Positions 9,058 to 18,055 of a stretch of 64,000 nucleotides of DNA are shown one piece after another (the first letter of the stretch is position 1; each line of letters begins with the position of its first letter). Where the stretch lies: positions 1 through 64,000 of the IMG/VR virus record IMGVR_UViG_3300017613_002557, one strand, 5' to 3'. Under the pieces are notes generated by a model. The model had not been told where the DNA came from, did no database searches, and saw only the letters and a list, made by a program, of their open reading frames with translations. The stretch is from a virus. Made by a program: the position numbers and the translations under genes.

Positions 9058-9612
9058 ATGGTCACAAATTCACATTTCAACCTGTGGATGTCTCTCTTTA
9101 AGTTCATCGAGTCTCAGTCATTCGACTTTGATGTCTTTATTCATGATAGCGTGTTGCTTTCTCCTGTATTGCAGCAACGGCTTGTAGGACTTGATCGATA
9201 CGGCTATGTGTATATCCGTATGTTATTTGCAAGTCCGGCGCAGGAAAGTATTGTGACCTTCCATGTCACCCACAAGAACATCAATGATGCTGGCACCCAT
9301 ATCTGGCTTAAAAAGTCAATGGAACAAGTTCATGATGCATTTCGCCTGAACAGAATTCCATTTATCAACGTCTCAGACACGATCAGCGAGTCAGAATGGG
9401 CAACCTTTATGTCGAGTGCAAGCATTGACGATATTGACACACAACTTGGTTTAGTACCATCTGCATTCTATACTCATAACGGCGAAGAAATCGAGTTTTT
9501 CCTGTCCGAGTTTGGCGAACTTGAGCCGGTTGAGTTAGACGGGAGCATAGGCCAAGTTACTCAAATTTCCCTCCAGCACTATGCCCCAGACAACCTTACG
9601 AATCCATCCTAA
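9058..9612 (+). CDS. Hypothetical protein on opposite strand inside virion block, 184 aa
   Basis: Only plus-strand gene within the 3.8-16.3 kb minus-strand block. A purine-rich AGGGGGT sits just before the ATG. The protein is soluble, acidic towards the C-terminus, with alternating hydrophobic residues; no motif recognised. Its 3' end lies two bases from the stop of the convergent capsid-like gene. A gene inserted in the opposite direction within a structural operon is often an accessory (moron) gene; that reading is inference. Confidence 0.5.
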   Translation: MVTNSHFNLWMSLFKFIESQSFDFDVFIHDSVLLSPVLQQRLVGLDRYGYVYIRMLFASPAQESIVTFHVTHKNINDAGTHIWLKKSMEQVHDAFRLNRIPFINVSDTISESEWATFMSSASIDDIDTQLGLVPSAFYTHNGEEIEFFLSEFGELEPVELDGSIGQVTQISLQHYAPDNLTNPS

Positions 9613-9614
9613 TT

Positions 9615-10613
9615 TTATGATGGCACTGTCACTGTTGCTGTAGCGATTGGGCTGTATCTTACCCGTTCTCCGGAATCAGTCATTGTTCGTGCCACGACAA
9701 CAATATAGAAAACACCATTGTCAATTGTCGTCAGCGCATTCGTGCTTTGGTCAAAATAGTCTGTTTCGTTTGAAACAGTATGTTTTGAACTTGCCGGAAC
9801 CGGATAGGTATTCTCAAGACTTGGGATAAAGTGTGGTTTTATGCCAGTTGGCGGACCACTCACACAAACACCCTGACCGTGTTTGAAAATATACACGTCA
9901 AAGCCACCAACCACATAGCCAGCACTTCGCAATTCTGTGTGCTGAGTCCATTCTATCGTATCGACTTGAGCAGTCGTGGCTGTCGTGGCGGTTAATCCGC
10001 TGACTGCAAGAGGCCGTTCATACGACGGCAATACACCAACACCGCCGTTATTTCCCAATGAAGATGGGAATGCTCTTATTGGCTGAACGAATGCACCTAG
10101 AGCAAGCGCTTTTCCAATTGCGCCAGCCGTTCCAAACCCAATAATCGGCACTGCTGTTTTTGGGGTTGTTCCATACACGTAGGCTGCACCAATTTCTACA
10201 CAGTCTACTATAACCTCGTCCTGATGGTGTTTGTAAATTGTCTCCGGAAGAGCCGAGACGATTAAAACCATCATACCAGCTTCAAACAGGGCATTTCCGT
10301 ATTCATCCGTATCTTCATCAACATTGATTGTTGTCGATGTATCAGCCACGGTCGCCGCAGCTAATTTGGTTTGCGCCCCCTCCAAGGCACCATGCGCCAC
10401 GTCCTTGTCGCCAAAAATACCGTTGTAATACAGGCCCATGTCATCCTGAACATGTTCAGCACTGGACTTGCCTTTTACAACAACAATGGCGGGAGCCTGT
10501 CTTTTCATGTGTTGATCAAGCCCAACGATTCCGGGGCTTGGCGCAACATAAGACGGAGTTGGCGTAGATGCCAACCTTTTGACTGTAGCTGTTTCCGCTT
10601 CTGTATATAACAT
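9615..10613 (-). CDS. Abundant virion protein candidate with C-terminal FN3-like domain, 332 aa
   Basis: The N-terminal two thirds are Ala/Gly/Val-rich and beta-prone. The last ~125 residues (from about LAVSGLTATTATTAQVDTI) have the strand pattern of a fibronectin-type-III/Ig-like module, a common add-on of phage head and tail proteins. A strong dedicated promoter (10666-10694) and a good ribosome-binding site (AAAGGAG) before ATG 10613 suggest high expression, compatible with a major capsid or decoration protein. Longer in-frame starts would lie inside the promoter. No protease or HK97 signature could be confirmed by eye. Confidence 0.5.
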   Translation of the reverse strand: MLYTEAETATVKRLASTPTPSYVAPSPGIVGLDQHMKRQAPAIVVVKGKSSAEHVQDDMGLYYNGIFGDKDVAHGALEGAQTKLAAATVADTSTTINVDEDTDEYGNALFEAGMMVLIVSALPETIYKHHQDEVIVDCVEIGAAYVYGTTPKTAVPIIGFGTAGAIGKALALGAFVQPIRAFPSSLGNNGGVGVLPSYERPLAVSGLTATTATTAQVDTIEWTQHTELRSAGYVVGGFDVYIFKHGQGVCVSGPPTGIKPHFIPSLENTYPVPASSKHTVSNETDYFDQSTNALTTIDNGVFYIVVVARTMTDSGERVRYSPIATATVTVPS

Positions 10614-10665
10614 GTCTTTTTCTCCTTTATGTAAGTGTACCTGTAACCATGATTCGTTTGTGGCT

Positions 10666-10694
10666 ACTATACACAGGACAAGGAAAAAAGTCAA
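10666..10694 (-). promoter_or_regulatory. Strong promoter for the capsid-like gene
   Basis: Minus strand: TTGACT (10689-10694), 17-bp spacer, TATAGT (10666-10671). Expected transcription start is about 45 bases before ATG 10613. The -35 box overlaps the stop codon of the gene at 10691-11017. Confidence 0.75.
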
Positions 10695-11017
10695 ATGTTA
10701 ATGCTGTGCTGGACAAACTGTTCAGCCGTTTCAAGATCGACCACATGATTTTCAGCAATTGGCTTTACCATTTTGCGGCTTTTTGAAAACAGTCCTGCCG
10801 ATGCCTTGTTTAAAAGATACCCTGCAAGCAGTAACTCTTCTGCCCCTTCAGAAACTCTCTTCGAGCCTTCTTTGATAATTCCGATGGCTGATTTTGCCGT
10901 CTCCATGGCTTCTTGAAACGCTTCTGGGTTTTCTTTTAACCGATTAATGGCCGTCATGACGGCCGATATGATCGGAGAGATAGATCCTACCATCTCCTTG
11001 ATACCGCGTGACTGCAT
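10691..11017 (-). CDS. Hypothetical helical protein, 108 aa
   Basis: Predicted all-helical protein (NRLKENPEAFQEAMETAKSA) with a hydrophobic helix SAVMTAINRL. The ATG at 11017 is chosen over an upstream one because AAAGGAGTAAC precedes it. It follows the HU-like gene with little spacing. It could be a small scaffolding-like or DNA-associated protein; nothing specific is recognisable. Confidence 0.5.
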   Translation of the reverse strand: MQSRGIKEMVGSISPIISAVMTAINRLKENPEAFQEAMETAKSAIGIIKEGSKRVSEGAEELLLAGYLLNKASAGLFSKSRKMVKPIAENHVVDLETAEQFVQHSINI

Positions 11018-11021
11018 AACG

Positions 11022-11279
11022 TTACTCCTTTGTTGTAGTTCGACAATACGTTCTTGAAGGCACATATGCTATTCTTGATATTGTGCCTGTTTCACGTGTT
11101 GACGTTTTTTTTACAAACCTTCCAAACCTTCTTAGCCTTAGCACTTTTCCTTTCTTCAATACAGTATCTCGTATAAACGCAAAGATGTCAACAACCATGT
11201 CATCAATAAGTGTTTTTGTTAGACGTTGGTCATGTTTCTGATATAAATAATCGACAAGATCATGTCGTGTGAGTGACAT
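11022..11279 (-). CDS. HU/IHF-like DNA-bending protein, 85 aa
   Basis: Matches the histone-like HU/IHF family in length and pattern: N-terminal helices (LTRHDLVDYLY), a central VVDIFAFIRDTVLKKGKVLRL segment, the hallmark RRFGRF, then a basic beta-arm and C-terminal strand. The DNA-intercalating proline of the arm is not obvious in the usual place. Proteins of this family wrap or bend DNA in nucleoids, replication origins and recombination complexes. It lies directly downstream of dnaB, suggesting a role in replication. Start at 11279 is preferred; an upstream ATG would run into dnaB. Confidence 0.8.
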   Translation of the reverse strand: MSLTRHDLVDYLYQKHDQRLTKTLIDDMVVDIFAFIRDTVLKKGKVLRLRRFGRFVKKTSTRETGTISRIAYVPSRTYCRTTTKE

Positions 11280-11290
11280 AGTGTAGCCTC

Positions 11291-12805
11291 CTAAAACATA
11301 GATTTTTGTGAATATTCCCAATGGTCATCATCTTTTGGCATTTCAGCAGGATGAGGCGGAGCATCACCATTGCCAACATGTGCGCGAGCAAAGTATTCTT
11401 CATCTGCCTGCATTGCAGGTGATGGCGGTATGTCCTTGTGTAAATTTCTGAATAACGTGTAGTCTTCAATAAATTCTGCCCAGCAACTTCCGACTGCTCC
11501 GTTTCTGGACTTACATGTGATAATTTCAGCCTGCCCTTTTCGAGATTCCAACAACCCATACCTCTCTGGTCTGTAGATCAAGTGGATAACATCTGCTGCA
11601 TCATCCAACGCGCCGCTTTCACGGAGGTGCTGCATTTCCGGTCTGCGTGATTTTGTTTGTTCGACAGCCCTTGACAATTGTGATAATCCGACTACGGTTA
11701 TATCGAGTTCTTTTGCCAATGCCTTGAGTCCGTACCCGATCTCAGTAAGTTTTGTTCGTTCTTTTTCGTCAGCACTTGTTCCTGTTTTCATGAGTTGCAT
11801 GTAATCAAAAAACGCAACCTTTATGCCATATTGAGAGACAAGAGCGATTGTTTTTGCTCTGGCTTGGTGTAAAAGCAAACCAGGGGTATCATCAATATAC
11901 AGAGGTAGTGTTCTGAGCATACGGTTTGCCTGTTCTTTGAGAGGTTCTGGATTGATTATGCCCCTTCTAACATCGAGCGCGTTAATTCTATTCTCCATAC
12001 ATATCATACGTATGGAGAGTTGTGTTTTTGACATCTCAGGCGTAAAGTAAGCCGCAGGAAATCCAGACTTAGTCTGTGACAATAACATGAGTAGTCCAAG
12101 CGCCGTTTTCCCCATTGACGGACGTGCGCCAACGATGACAAAGTCAGATGGTTGATACCCCCACACGAGTTCATCGACTTCACGAAGGCCAGCTGGTAGT
12201 CCTGTAATTTTCCCTTTTGACTCATAAAACTCATCAAGCGCCGCTTCTCCCAAATCAACAATTTCATTCGCATTAGAAACGACTGATGACTGCGTCCGGA
12301 ATTGGATCGTAATGAGCTTTTGTTGGAGTGCCGACATAACCGATTCCGGATCGCCATGAGACTCATCATAACACGCAAGCGCGGCTTCTGTTGACACATG
12401 CAGCACCTCACGCGATACCCATTTTTTCTTAACCAGCTTTATGTGGGATGTAATGTTTGCTGAGCTTGGAACGGCATCAATAAGTGTGCTCAGGTAAGCA
12501 GGACCGCCTATTTCATCGAGTTCTTTTGTGGCCTTTAGTCTGTCACCTACAGTGATAAGATCAGCAACATCTCCATTCTCGATAACATGCCGAATTGCGT
12601 TAAAAATCGTGGAGTGTTGTTTCATATAAAACATGTCGGCAACTTTTTCTTTAAGCACCTCATGCATTGCCCCATTATCTATGATGATCGCGCCAAGAAC
12701 ACACTGCTCCGCTTCAAACGAATGCGGATCGGTCTGCTCTAAACTTTTTTTGACTAGGTCTTTAGCGCCCTGTGGTTTTGGTGATTTTTGCTTTCTTGAC
12801 GGCAT
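11291..12805 (-). CDS. dnaB: Replicative DNA helicase DnaB
   Basis: 504 aa, the normal length of DnaB. Residues ~25-130 form the DnaB N-terminal domain (PHSFEAEQCVLGAII). The RecA-type C-terminal ATPase domain has Walker A GARPSMGKTALG near residue 220-235, Walker B VAFFDYMQL, and the DnaB signatures GLSQLSRAVEQ and LRESGALDDAADV. It would be the hexameric 5'-3' helicase at the fork, cooperating with the primase at 28973. Its start overlaps the 3' end of the upstream replication gene by 44 bases, so the two are coupled like a loader/helicase pair. Confidence 0.95.
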   Translation of the reverse strand: MPSRKQKSPKPQGAKDLVKKSLEQTDPHSFEAEQCVLGAIIIDNGAMHEVLKEKVADMFYMKQHSTIFNAIRHVIENGDVADLITVGDRLKATKELDEIGGPAYLSTLIDAVPSSANITSHIKLVKKKWVSREVLHVSTEAALACYDESHGDPESVMSALQQKLITIQFRTQSSVVSNANEIVDLGEAALDEFYESKGKITGLPAGLREVDELVWGYQPSDFVIVGARPSMGKTALGLLMLLSQTKSGFPAAYFTPEMSKTQLSIRMICMENRINALDVRRGIINPEPLKEQANRMLRTLPLYIDDTPGLLLHQARAKTIALVSQYGIKVAFFDYMQLMKTGTSADEKERTKLTEIGYGLKALAKELDITVVGLSQLSRAVEQTKSRRPEMQHLRESGALDDAADVIHLIYRPERYGLLESRKGQAEIITCKSRNGAVGSCWAEFIEDYTLFRNLHKDIPPSPAMQADEEYFARAHVGNGDAPPHPAEMPKDDDHWEYSQKSMF

Positions 12806-13553
12806 GATCCCAGATCCCTTTCAAATTGAATAAATATTTAGTGTGATGTACCAGACTGTCAGAAAATTTATGTTCACGTTCAACAACGGCTTTATCGTCA
12901 TCAGAAATCGTCAGAAACCACTTAACAAGCTTAAAATCGTCAGGGTACTGACCTTGTGTGAACGTTCCGGTATCGTCAAATACAGACGATTTCTCGAACC
13001 ACTGTATAGGGTGCCGTATTCCATTCATTTTGCCGTGAAACACAGCAAAAAATAACTGTTTATGGGTCGTGTTGTATTTTTTAAGACAGTCCGTAAGCTG
13101 TGCCGATGAAACCCCAGAAAGGTCTGCACATATAGAAAGAATTCCGTCGTGTCCGTTTGTGTTGTTGGTACGCACGAATGCATCAAATGTAATGTCGGGT
13201 GAATGTGTAAGAACCTCTCCAGGAATGATCATGAGAATAACAGCGGTATACATTATTTCGATATAGCGTTCTTTTTTGCGCCCCCTATACTCAACGCGGA
13301 TAAGATGATTTTCTGAGAGGAGTTTTATGGCAGTTCTCTGCCGGTGTGGATTAAGAAATGTGTGTTTTTCTAGCAGCCACACAGGACATGTGATCATATC
13401 ATCAGCCCCGTTTTTACGGCTACATTCAATCAGAAACATTAAAACATTTCCGGCATCGTAGCCCACGTGTTTTATAAGGGTGGTGTGGACGGATCCACTC
13501 CATAAGTCTCTTGACAGAAATGTATGGCACAGCGTTTTAGTTTTAGGTGACAT
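12762..13553 (-). CDS. Winged-helix replication protein upstream of dnaB (loader/initiator candidate), 263 aa
   Basis: The N-terminal part (CPVWLLEKHTFLNPHRQRTA, then LLSENHLIRVEYRGRKKERY) has the winged-helix pattern found in DnaD-like and phage replication accessory proteins: helix, recognition helix, then a basic beta-wing. No Walker motif is present, so it is not an AAA+ loader. It overlaps dnaB by 44 bases, strongly suggesting a functional partner, for example helicase loading. Start 13553 (MSPKTKT) is chosen; an upstream ATG at 13589 is possible. Assignment by context and fold pattern only. Confidence 0.5.
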   Translation of the reverse strand: MSPKTKTLCHTFLSRDLWSGSVHTTLIKHVGYDAGNVLMFLIECSRKNGADDMITCPVWLLEKHTFLNPHRQRTAIKLLSENHLIRVEYRGRKKERYIEIMYTAVILMIIPGEVLTHSPDITFDAFVRTNNTNGHDGILSICADLSGVSSAQLTDCLKKYNTTHKQLFFAVFHGKMNGIRHPIQWFEKSSVFDDTGTFTQGQYPDDFKLVKWFLTISDDDKAVVEREHKFSDSLVHHTKYLFNLKGIWDHAVKKAKITKTTGR

Positions 13554-13618
13554 GGATATGCAGAAATACCGCCGTATAGTCCGGACCATACGGCGGTATC
13601 CACAGGAACTTGACGACT

Positions 13619-15274
13619 CTATGCCGAACTTTTGTCTATGAGTGTGTTTACTGCGAGTTCACGTTTATCCCGGAACGTTGCTCCAAACCACCCCAGAGAT
13701 TTAAACTCTTCGACCCCTGTAATATCAGCCGCAGTTTCGAGTGTTCCTCCGTTTTCTATAAACGTGGCAAGCATGTCCATCTCATCTGAAAAGTTTGCAT
13801 GGTGATCTTCTGGCAATTTAGAGGGCTTTGCATAGTCCTTGTCCAATAGAAGAATGTCTTTTATTGCTGTGCTTTTTGGCGGCAATAGCATAGATTTTTC
13901 ATTGATCTTCCAGAGGCTATCAAACAGCTTGTCAGCATCAGTGTCTCTCGTTTCAGCCTTATCGCCTGCCGGTTGTTTCCCCTTCCCATCTTCTTCTACA
14001 GGAGTCGCCGTCGTTTCAATGACATCCGTTTCTCCAATAACAAGCTTGTTCCATAATGCGCGTAATGCAGGTTGATCTTTCTTTGATGCCGCCGCAACAA
14101 ATGCGTCAAGTTCACCGGCATCCTTTGCAGCCTTTTTCAGCTTCACAAGATCCCCACCCTTGATCTCATCACCATTGCCTGTACTTTGTCTGCTGGCTGG
14201 CGGTTGCTCCGGTGGATGCAGTGTATATTCTTTTTCGGGGGCAGGGGTTACGATATTGTTTTGATGTCCTTCAGGCATTGAATATTCCCCTGCCTGTATT
14301 TGTCGCGGACCTTCAGAAGCGACAAATCGGCCCGCAGCAAGCTGAAGAATTGACTCGCCTGTGCCGAGTGCTTTTTGTCGAATCTCGGAAAAGGTCTTGT
14401 CGTATCTCAGAAACAAGACTGGTTGAGGTTTCTTGTCGCCATTGGGATCTGTAACGAGTGACCTTTTTACGTACAGTTCCATTCCAATAAAAGGCAACGT
14501 GAGTCCTATTTTACCCCATAACCATTGTGCTTTGTTCAGAAAATCAGACAGATTTCTAATTGAATCCCACCCATGCGGCCATAACTGAAGGTGCCCATCT
14601 GCCAATGGATACCAGTGTTCGATTGTGACATGGAGAATCCCGGTCATATTGCAGGAATAGTCATACGTGGGACTGCCATCTTTCCAGGTGTTTTGTTTGC
14701 CTGTCTTTTTGTTTACTGACAACTCACGTCCAAACGGACAGTCATGTGGATCTTCCGGACATGGCACAACAAACCGTTCACGTCCGATAGTTCTGTGTGC
14801 AACATGTCCGTGATGCCATTCTTTCGGCATTCCCGGACGTGTAATGATCGGAACGGTCGGTGTTTTTGTTTCTTGAATTAATCCAACATCGATCAATCGC
14901 GGATCATCTTCGTCGCCGCAGTCAACCGGGTTGTTATGAACACAATTGAACTTTTTAAATCCGCATGAACTCATCTTTTTGACCTGAAATGTCTGTTCCG
15001 GAGTGTTGTATAACATTCGGACAGGAATCATCTTTAGTTCTTCTGGATTTCCTCCGGCAAATTTCTCAATCGCCACTTTGGACACCCCTTCGTGTATCGG
15101 GGGCGATTGTCCGAACCGGAGGTCAGGAACGTACTGTTTGATGACAAAACGCGGGTTTTTCCGAAATGACTTATCTTGCACAAGTTTTCCCTGTTCGTTT
15201 TCTATTCTATCGCCCATGTGAACAATACACATAGGACTTGGTGCTTGTCCTAATCGCCCCATTAGTTTAATCAT
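13619..15274 (-). CDS. Recombination-directionality-factor-like (Gp3-like, metal-binding) protein, 551 aa
   Basis: The order of segments resembles the phage 'recombination directionality factor' family (large-serine-integrase RDFs, often annotated hydrolase/metal-binding): short basic N-terminus (MGRLGQAPSP), a cysteine/histidine-rich centre (CGFKKFNCVH, CPEDPHDCPFG), then CNMTGILHVTIEH and a GWDSIRNLSDFLNKAQWLWG segment. In serine-integrase phages such proteins switch the integrase to excision. A low-complexity Pro/Glu/Lys region follows residue ~400, and the C-terminal 150 residues are extra. ATG 15274 has a good AAGGAG. Its operon contains a catalytic-domain-less recombinase, which supports the call. 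Sequence similarity is judged by eye only. Confidence 0.4.
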   Translation of the reverse strand: MIKLMGRLGQAPSPMCIVHMGDRIENEQGKLVQDKSFRKNPRFVIKQYVPDLRFGQSPPIHEGVSKVAIEKFAGGNPEELKMIPVRMLYNTPEQTFQVKKMSSCGFKKFNCVHNNPVDCGDEDDPRLIDVGLIQETKTPTVPIITRPGMPKEWHHGHVAHRTIGRERFVVPCPEDPHDCPFGRELSVNKKTGKQNTWKDGSPTYDYSCNMTGILHVTIEHWYPLADGHLQLWPHGWDSIRNLSDFLNKAQWLWGKIGLTLPFIGMELYVKRSLVTDPNGDKKPQPVLFLRYDKTFSEIRQKALGTGESILQLAAGRFVASEGPRQIQAGEYSMPEGHQNNIVTPAPEKEYTLHPPEQPPASRQSTGNGDEIKGGDLVKLKKAAKDAGELDAFVAAASKKDQPALRALWNKLVIGETDVIETTATPVEEDGKGKQPAGDKAETRDTDADKLFDSLWKINEKSMLLPPKSTAIKDILLLDKDYAKPSKLPEDHHANFSDEMDMLATFIENGGTLETAADITGVEEFKSLGWFGATFRDKRELAVNTLIDKSSA

Positions 15275-15590
15275 AGTTCTCCTTATCCAATTCTGGTGTA
15301 ATGAATTTGATGGACTTACCGCCAGAAAAATGTACGATAAACTCATCATATGGAAAAATAGGTAATGATCCAACAGTAGATGTTCTGGTGCTGACCAGTT
15401 CTTCAGTTGTGTGCCCTTCTTCTGGACGTACAACTTCTGAATATGGTCGCGTCTGCTCACCTCTCTTCCAAAAGGTTATTGTCTCTGGCTTAAGATTATT
15501 CAACTTAGCCATACACATAACCGCATGGTGTATCTCAGCATGTGTTGACGTGTTCCATGCTAAGACAAATTTCGGTGTTGTTGAAGGCAT
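15267..15590 (-). CDS. Hypothetical protein, 107 aa
   Basis: Small alpha/beta protein with no recognisable motif. It overlaps the genes on both sides (8 and 31 bases), placing it in one operon between the recombinase-domain gene and the RDF-like gene. The overlap arrangement suggests a joint function with those two. Confidence 0.5.
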   Translation of the reverse strand: MPSTTPKFVLAWNTSTHAEIHHAVMCMAKLNNLKPETITFWKRGEQTRPYSEVVRPEEGHTTEELVSTRTSTVGSLPIFPYDEFIVHFSGGKSIKFITPELDKENYD

Positions 15591-16297
15591 TGCAGCTTTC
15601 TCCTGGTTAACTTCTCGGCAGAAAATGTGTATAATGTGCTTGCCAATTCATGTAGATCAAACCCCAAAGCGGACATATAGCTCACTTCTTGGTTTTCTGT
15701 TGTCCGCCAGATATTCAAAGCGACACCGGCATTTCTCAGGAAACTTACGTACTGTTCGTACACAAAGTCATTTTTAGCGCGTCTGAATGTTGGGTTTCTC
15801 TGTATGGGTTTTTGTTTGATTCTGAATGTTTCATGGCACAATTCAAACAACACGGTTGGCATAATTGACGGGCAGGTTCCTCTGAGTTTTTTCCTGTAGT
15901 GAATCTCTCCAATATATGTTCTTCGGTTTATAACAGCCCGAACATAGGCGGGGTCATGTTTTCTATTCGTCTCTCCAATGCTTCGCAGGTATGCCTTGTG
16001 AACGTCCTGGAGCGAGACCTTTCCGTATGTTTCATGTGGTCGGAGTCTGCTCTCAGCAAGGATAGCGAACATGGCAATTACAAATGGTGCCGTCGTGTCA
16101 TCTATCTTAATGGTGCCGTCTGATTTTTTTTCAAACCCAATAGGGATACGCATTGCATATACGCCATCCTGGACTCTTTTTAACCGGTTTGTGTCTCTGA
16201 GTTTATGCAAAGTTTGTCGATCTTGACCAAACTCTAACGCATCTCTTACTTGATCTTCGGTAACTTCCGCAGGGACGAGCACTGTAAATTTTTTCAT
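15560..16297 (-). CDS. Orphan 'Recombinase' DNA-binding domain protein of large-serine-integrase type, no catalytic domain, 245 aa
   Basis: Residues ~45-140 match the Recombinase domain (Pfam family Recombinase, the DNA-binding part of large serine integrases) in pattern: a YAMRIPIGFEKKSDGTIKID start, then APFVIAMFAIL, and the end motif YVRAVINRRTYIGEIHYRKK. The N-terminal resolvase domain with its YxRxS catalytic serine is absent: the protein begins MKKFTVLVPAEV and a ribosome-binding site (AAAGGAG) and promoter directly precede it. It therefore should bind DNA but not recombine it, and could act as a site-specific regulator or integrase partner. It heads the operon that includes the RDF-like gene. 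Confidence 0.6.
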   Translation of the reverse strand: MKKFTVLVPAEVTEDQVRDALEFGQDRQTLHKLRDTNRLKRVQDGVYAMRIPIGFEKKSDGTIKIDDTTAPFVIAMFAILAESRLRPHETYGKVSLQDVHKAYLRSIGETNRKHDPAYVRAVINRRTYIGEIHYRKKLRGTCPSIMPTVLFELCHETFRIKQKPIQRNPTFRRAKNDFVYEQYVSFLRNAGVALNIWRTTENQEVSYMSALGFDLHELASTLYTFSAEKLTRRKLQCLQQHRNLS

Positions 16298-16324
16298 AAA
16301 GTAATATCTCCTTTCTAAATAGGG

Positions 16325-16353
16325 ATATTACCAGAGCGTGGAAAGTTTGTCAA
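16325..16353 (-). promoter_or_regulatory. Promoter of the recombinase-domain/RDF/dnaB operon
   Basis: Minus strand: TTGACA (16348-16353), 17-bp spacer, TAATAT (16325-16330), followed by AGAAAGGAG and ATG 16297. It is divergent from the plus promoter at 16448; the ~95 bp between them are A/T-rich with A and T runs. Confidence 0.8.
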
Positions 16354-16447
16354 GAAAAAAGTTTCCTAAAAATATTTTTTCCTTTTCCCCTTACATTATT
16401 ATATATATGCGTTTTTAAAAAAAACTTGAAAAAGAGGTACTTTTTTC

Positions 16448-16476
16448 TTGACAAACTTTTTTAGATATGCAATACT
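16448..16476 (+). promoter_or_regulatory. Promoter of the 16.5-23.7 kb plus-strand operon
   Basis: TTGACA (16448-16453), 17-bp spacer, AATACT (16471-16476), in the shared GTACTTTTTTCTTGACA context with TATGCAAT before the -10. An SD-like GAGG precedes ATG 16532. Confidence 0.7.
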
Positions 16477-16531
16477 CCAAATCATCAGCAAAAACAAACA
16501 CTTTTATTAATTAAACAATGAGGTTGCACGA

Positions 16532-17404
16532 ATGATACAAGGTCGGTTAGTTAAAAAGAATGCACCAAAAAAACCAACACTGAAAAAATTGGTTGCTGGG
16601 CTCTGTGACGCAAGCACATTTGAAGCAGCAAAAACCAGCATCGTGAAATATCTGGATGCAGCCGGGGAACGTGTCATTCCTGAGTTTATCAAAGTCATCA
16701 CAGATGAACTTGCACAGAAAGAGCACGTTGCGGATGAAAAGAAAGAGCTTAACGCGTCAGCAAAACTTCACGATCAGACCGTGAAGGTCTTAAAAGATGA
16801 AATCCTGCTCAACTATGTACTCACTCATGGCGAAGCCGGAGCAGGAACGTCCAGGTTTTTGCGTTGCGGTGAAGCGCTCGTTATGGTGAGTGCAAGAGCA
16901 GGCACAAAAGACGGCAAGCTTGAGATATTCAACCAAAAGCCACAGGATTATGAGATGGATGGAATCCGTGTAACAAACCTCAAGCCGCAGACCCCGGATC
17001 TGTACAAACGGGTGGTCGCGCAGGTGACATTTCCTGCTGTTCAGATCGATGAAGAGGTTAAACACTTCATCGAATACGCAAAAAAACGGCAAAGCGCAAC
17101 TGTCGGGTTTCGGGTGGAAGGAATCGAGATCAACACTACAAAGGATTCCGAATCTGCCGCATTACGAAGCTTACTTGACGGAAAAACAACCTATGGGTAT
17201 ATTGAGATCACAGAGGATCTTGCTACCAATGACATGACTATTCCAGCAGGCGGCATTTATAAAATTGTCGGTAGCTCAAATGGGAATACTGGAATACGAA
17301 TCAATGACATGTTGATAACTGTTCCGGCAGCATCATGCACACCCGTTGAGTGGTGCAGGCTTACGTATCCGAAACAGATCAGTTTCAAAGAAAACAAAGA
17401 GTAA
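16532..17404 (+). CDS. Hypothetical protein, 290 aa (early operon leader)
   Basis: First gene behind the divergent promoter. N-terminus is Lys/Pro-rich (RLVKKNAPKKPTLKKL), followed by a helical region with many Glu/Lys (QKEHVADEKKELNASAKLHDQ) and a C-terminal beta-rich half. No enzyme motif is visible. Being first in an operon of nucleic-acid enzymes suggests a DNA-binding or recombination-mediator role, but I do not recognise the family. Confidence 0.6.
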   Translation: MIQGRLVKKNAPKKPTLKKLVAGLCDASTFEAAKTSIVKYLDAAGERVIPEFIKVITDELAQKEHVADEKKELNASAKLHDQTVKVLKDEILLNYVLTHGEAGAGTSRFLRCGEALVMVSARAGTKDGKLEIFNQKPQDYEMDGIRVTNLKPQTPDLYKRVVAQVTFPAVQIDEEVKHFIEYAKKRQSATVGFRVEGIEINTTKDSESAALRSLLDGKTTYGYIEITEDLATNDMTIPAGGIYKIVGSSNGNTGIRINDMLITVPAASCTPVEWCRLTYPKQISFKENKE

Positions 17405-17428
17405 TTTCGTCAACCCTCATAGGAATAC

Positions 17429-17731
17429 ATGTTTACCACACTGGAAGAAATTTATGAAATTTGTGAGCGCCGCTTGCAAATAGACAGGGACCGTATACGG
17501 TTCCTGCGAATAGGAAAGTGGGTCCACGTATCAATTGATAACGGACCTCCTGTTTGTGGCAACAAAGTGAAAGAAGGGGCATGTAAATTTTCTGTGATCA
17601 GTCAAATCCGCACTGCATGTTTATGTCGGCACTGCATGGAAATGTGTGGTGCTATTTTACAAAACATGAACATGCAAGACGATATTAGACAAGTCACAAT
17701 CTATGACATGCTAAATCAACACCATGAATGA
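17429..17731 (+). CDS. Small cysteine-containing protein, 100 aa
   Basis: Contains a CRHCMEMCG cluster near residue 70 plus two further cysteines (CGNKVKEGACKF), consistent with a structural zinc site. A weak AGGA precedes the ATG and its stop overlaps the next start by eight bases. Function unknown. Confidence 0.55.
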   Translation: MFTTLEEIYEICERRLQIDRDRIRFLRIGKWVHVSIDNGPPVCGNKVKEGACKFSVISQIRTACLCRHCMEMCGAILQNMNMQDDIRQVTIYDMLNQHHE

Positions 17732-18011
17732 AGAAAATGCATCTGGCAGTGTCGTATCCGTAACGGGCAATGAAAAAGGTGATGTGGATAAGGTTTTGGA
17801 GATGGTTATTGCTCAGGCTGAAGAGCTTGTCCCGAAAATCATTGAGAACATTGCGCGTACCATGAACAAATCATCTTTTGGAATCCGGGTGGAGGCTGGG
17901 TATAACAAAGAGGATGAACTGGTTGTGAAGGTGTCCGGGGCCGCGAACCTCCCAACAGAAAGCACTGAGATGGCGGGCGAGATCCTGGAAGGGAGATTGC
18001 GTTTGTGGTGA
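17724..18011 (+). CDS. Hypothetical acidic protein, 95 aa
   Basis: Acidic, helix plus strands (VEAGYNKEDELVVKVSGAAN). Overlaps the preceding gene by eight bases and precedes a tiny lipoprotein gene. No recognised family. Confidence 0.5.
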   Translation: MNEENASGSVVSVTGNEKGDVDKVLEMVIAQAEELVPKIIENIARTMNKSSFGIRVEAGYNKEDELVVKVSGAANLPTESTEMAGEILEGRLRLW

Positions 18012-18055
18012 GATAGTATCGTCACGAACATAACACGAATTAAGAGGACGCGAAC

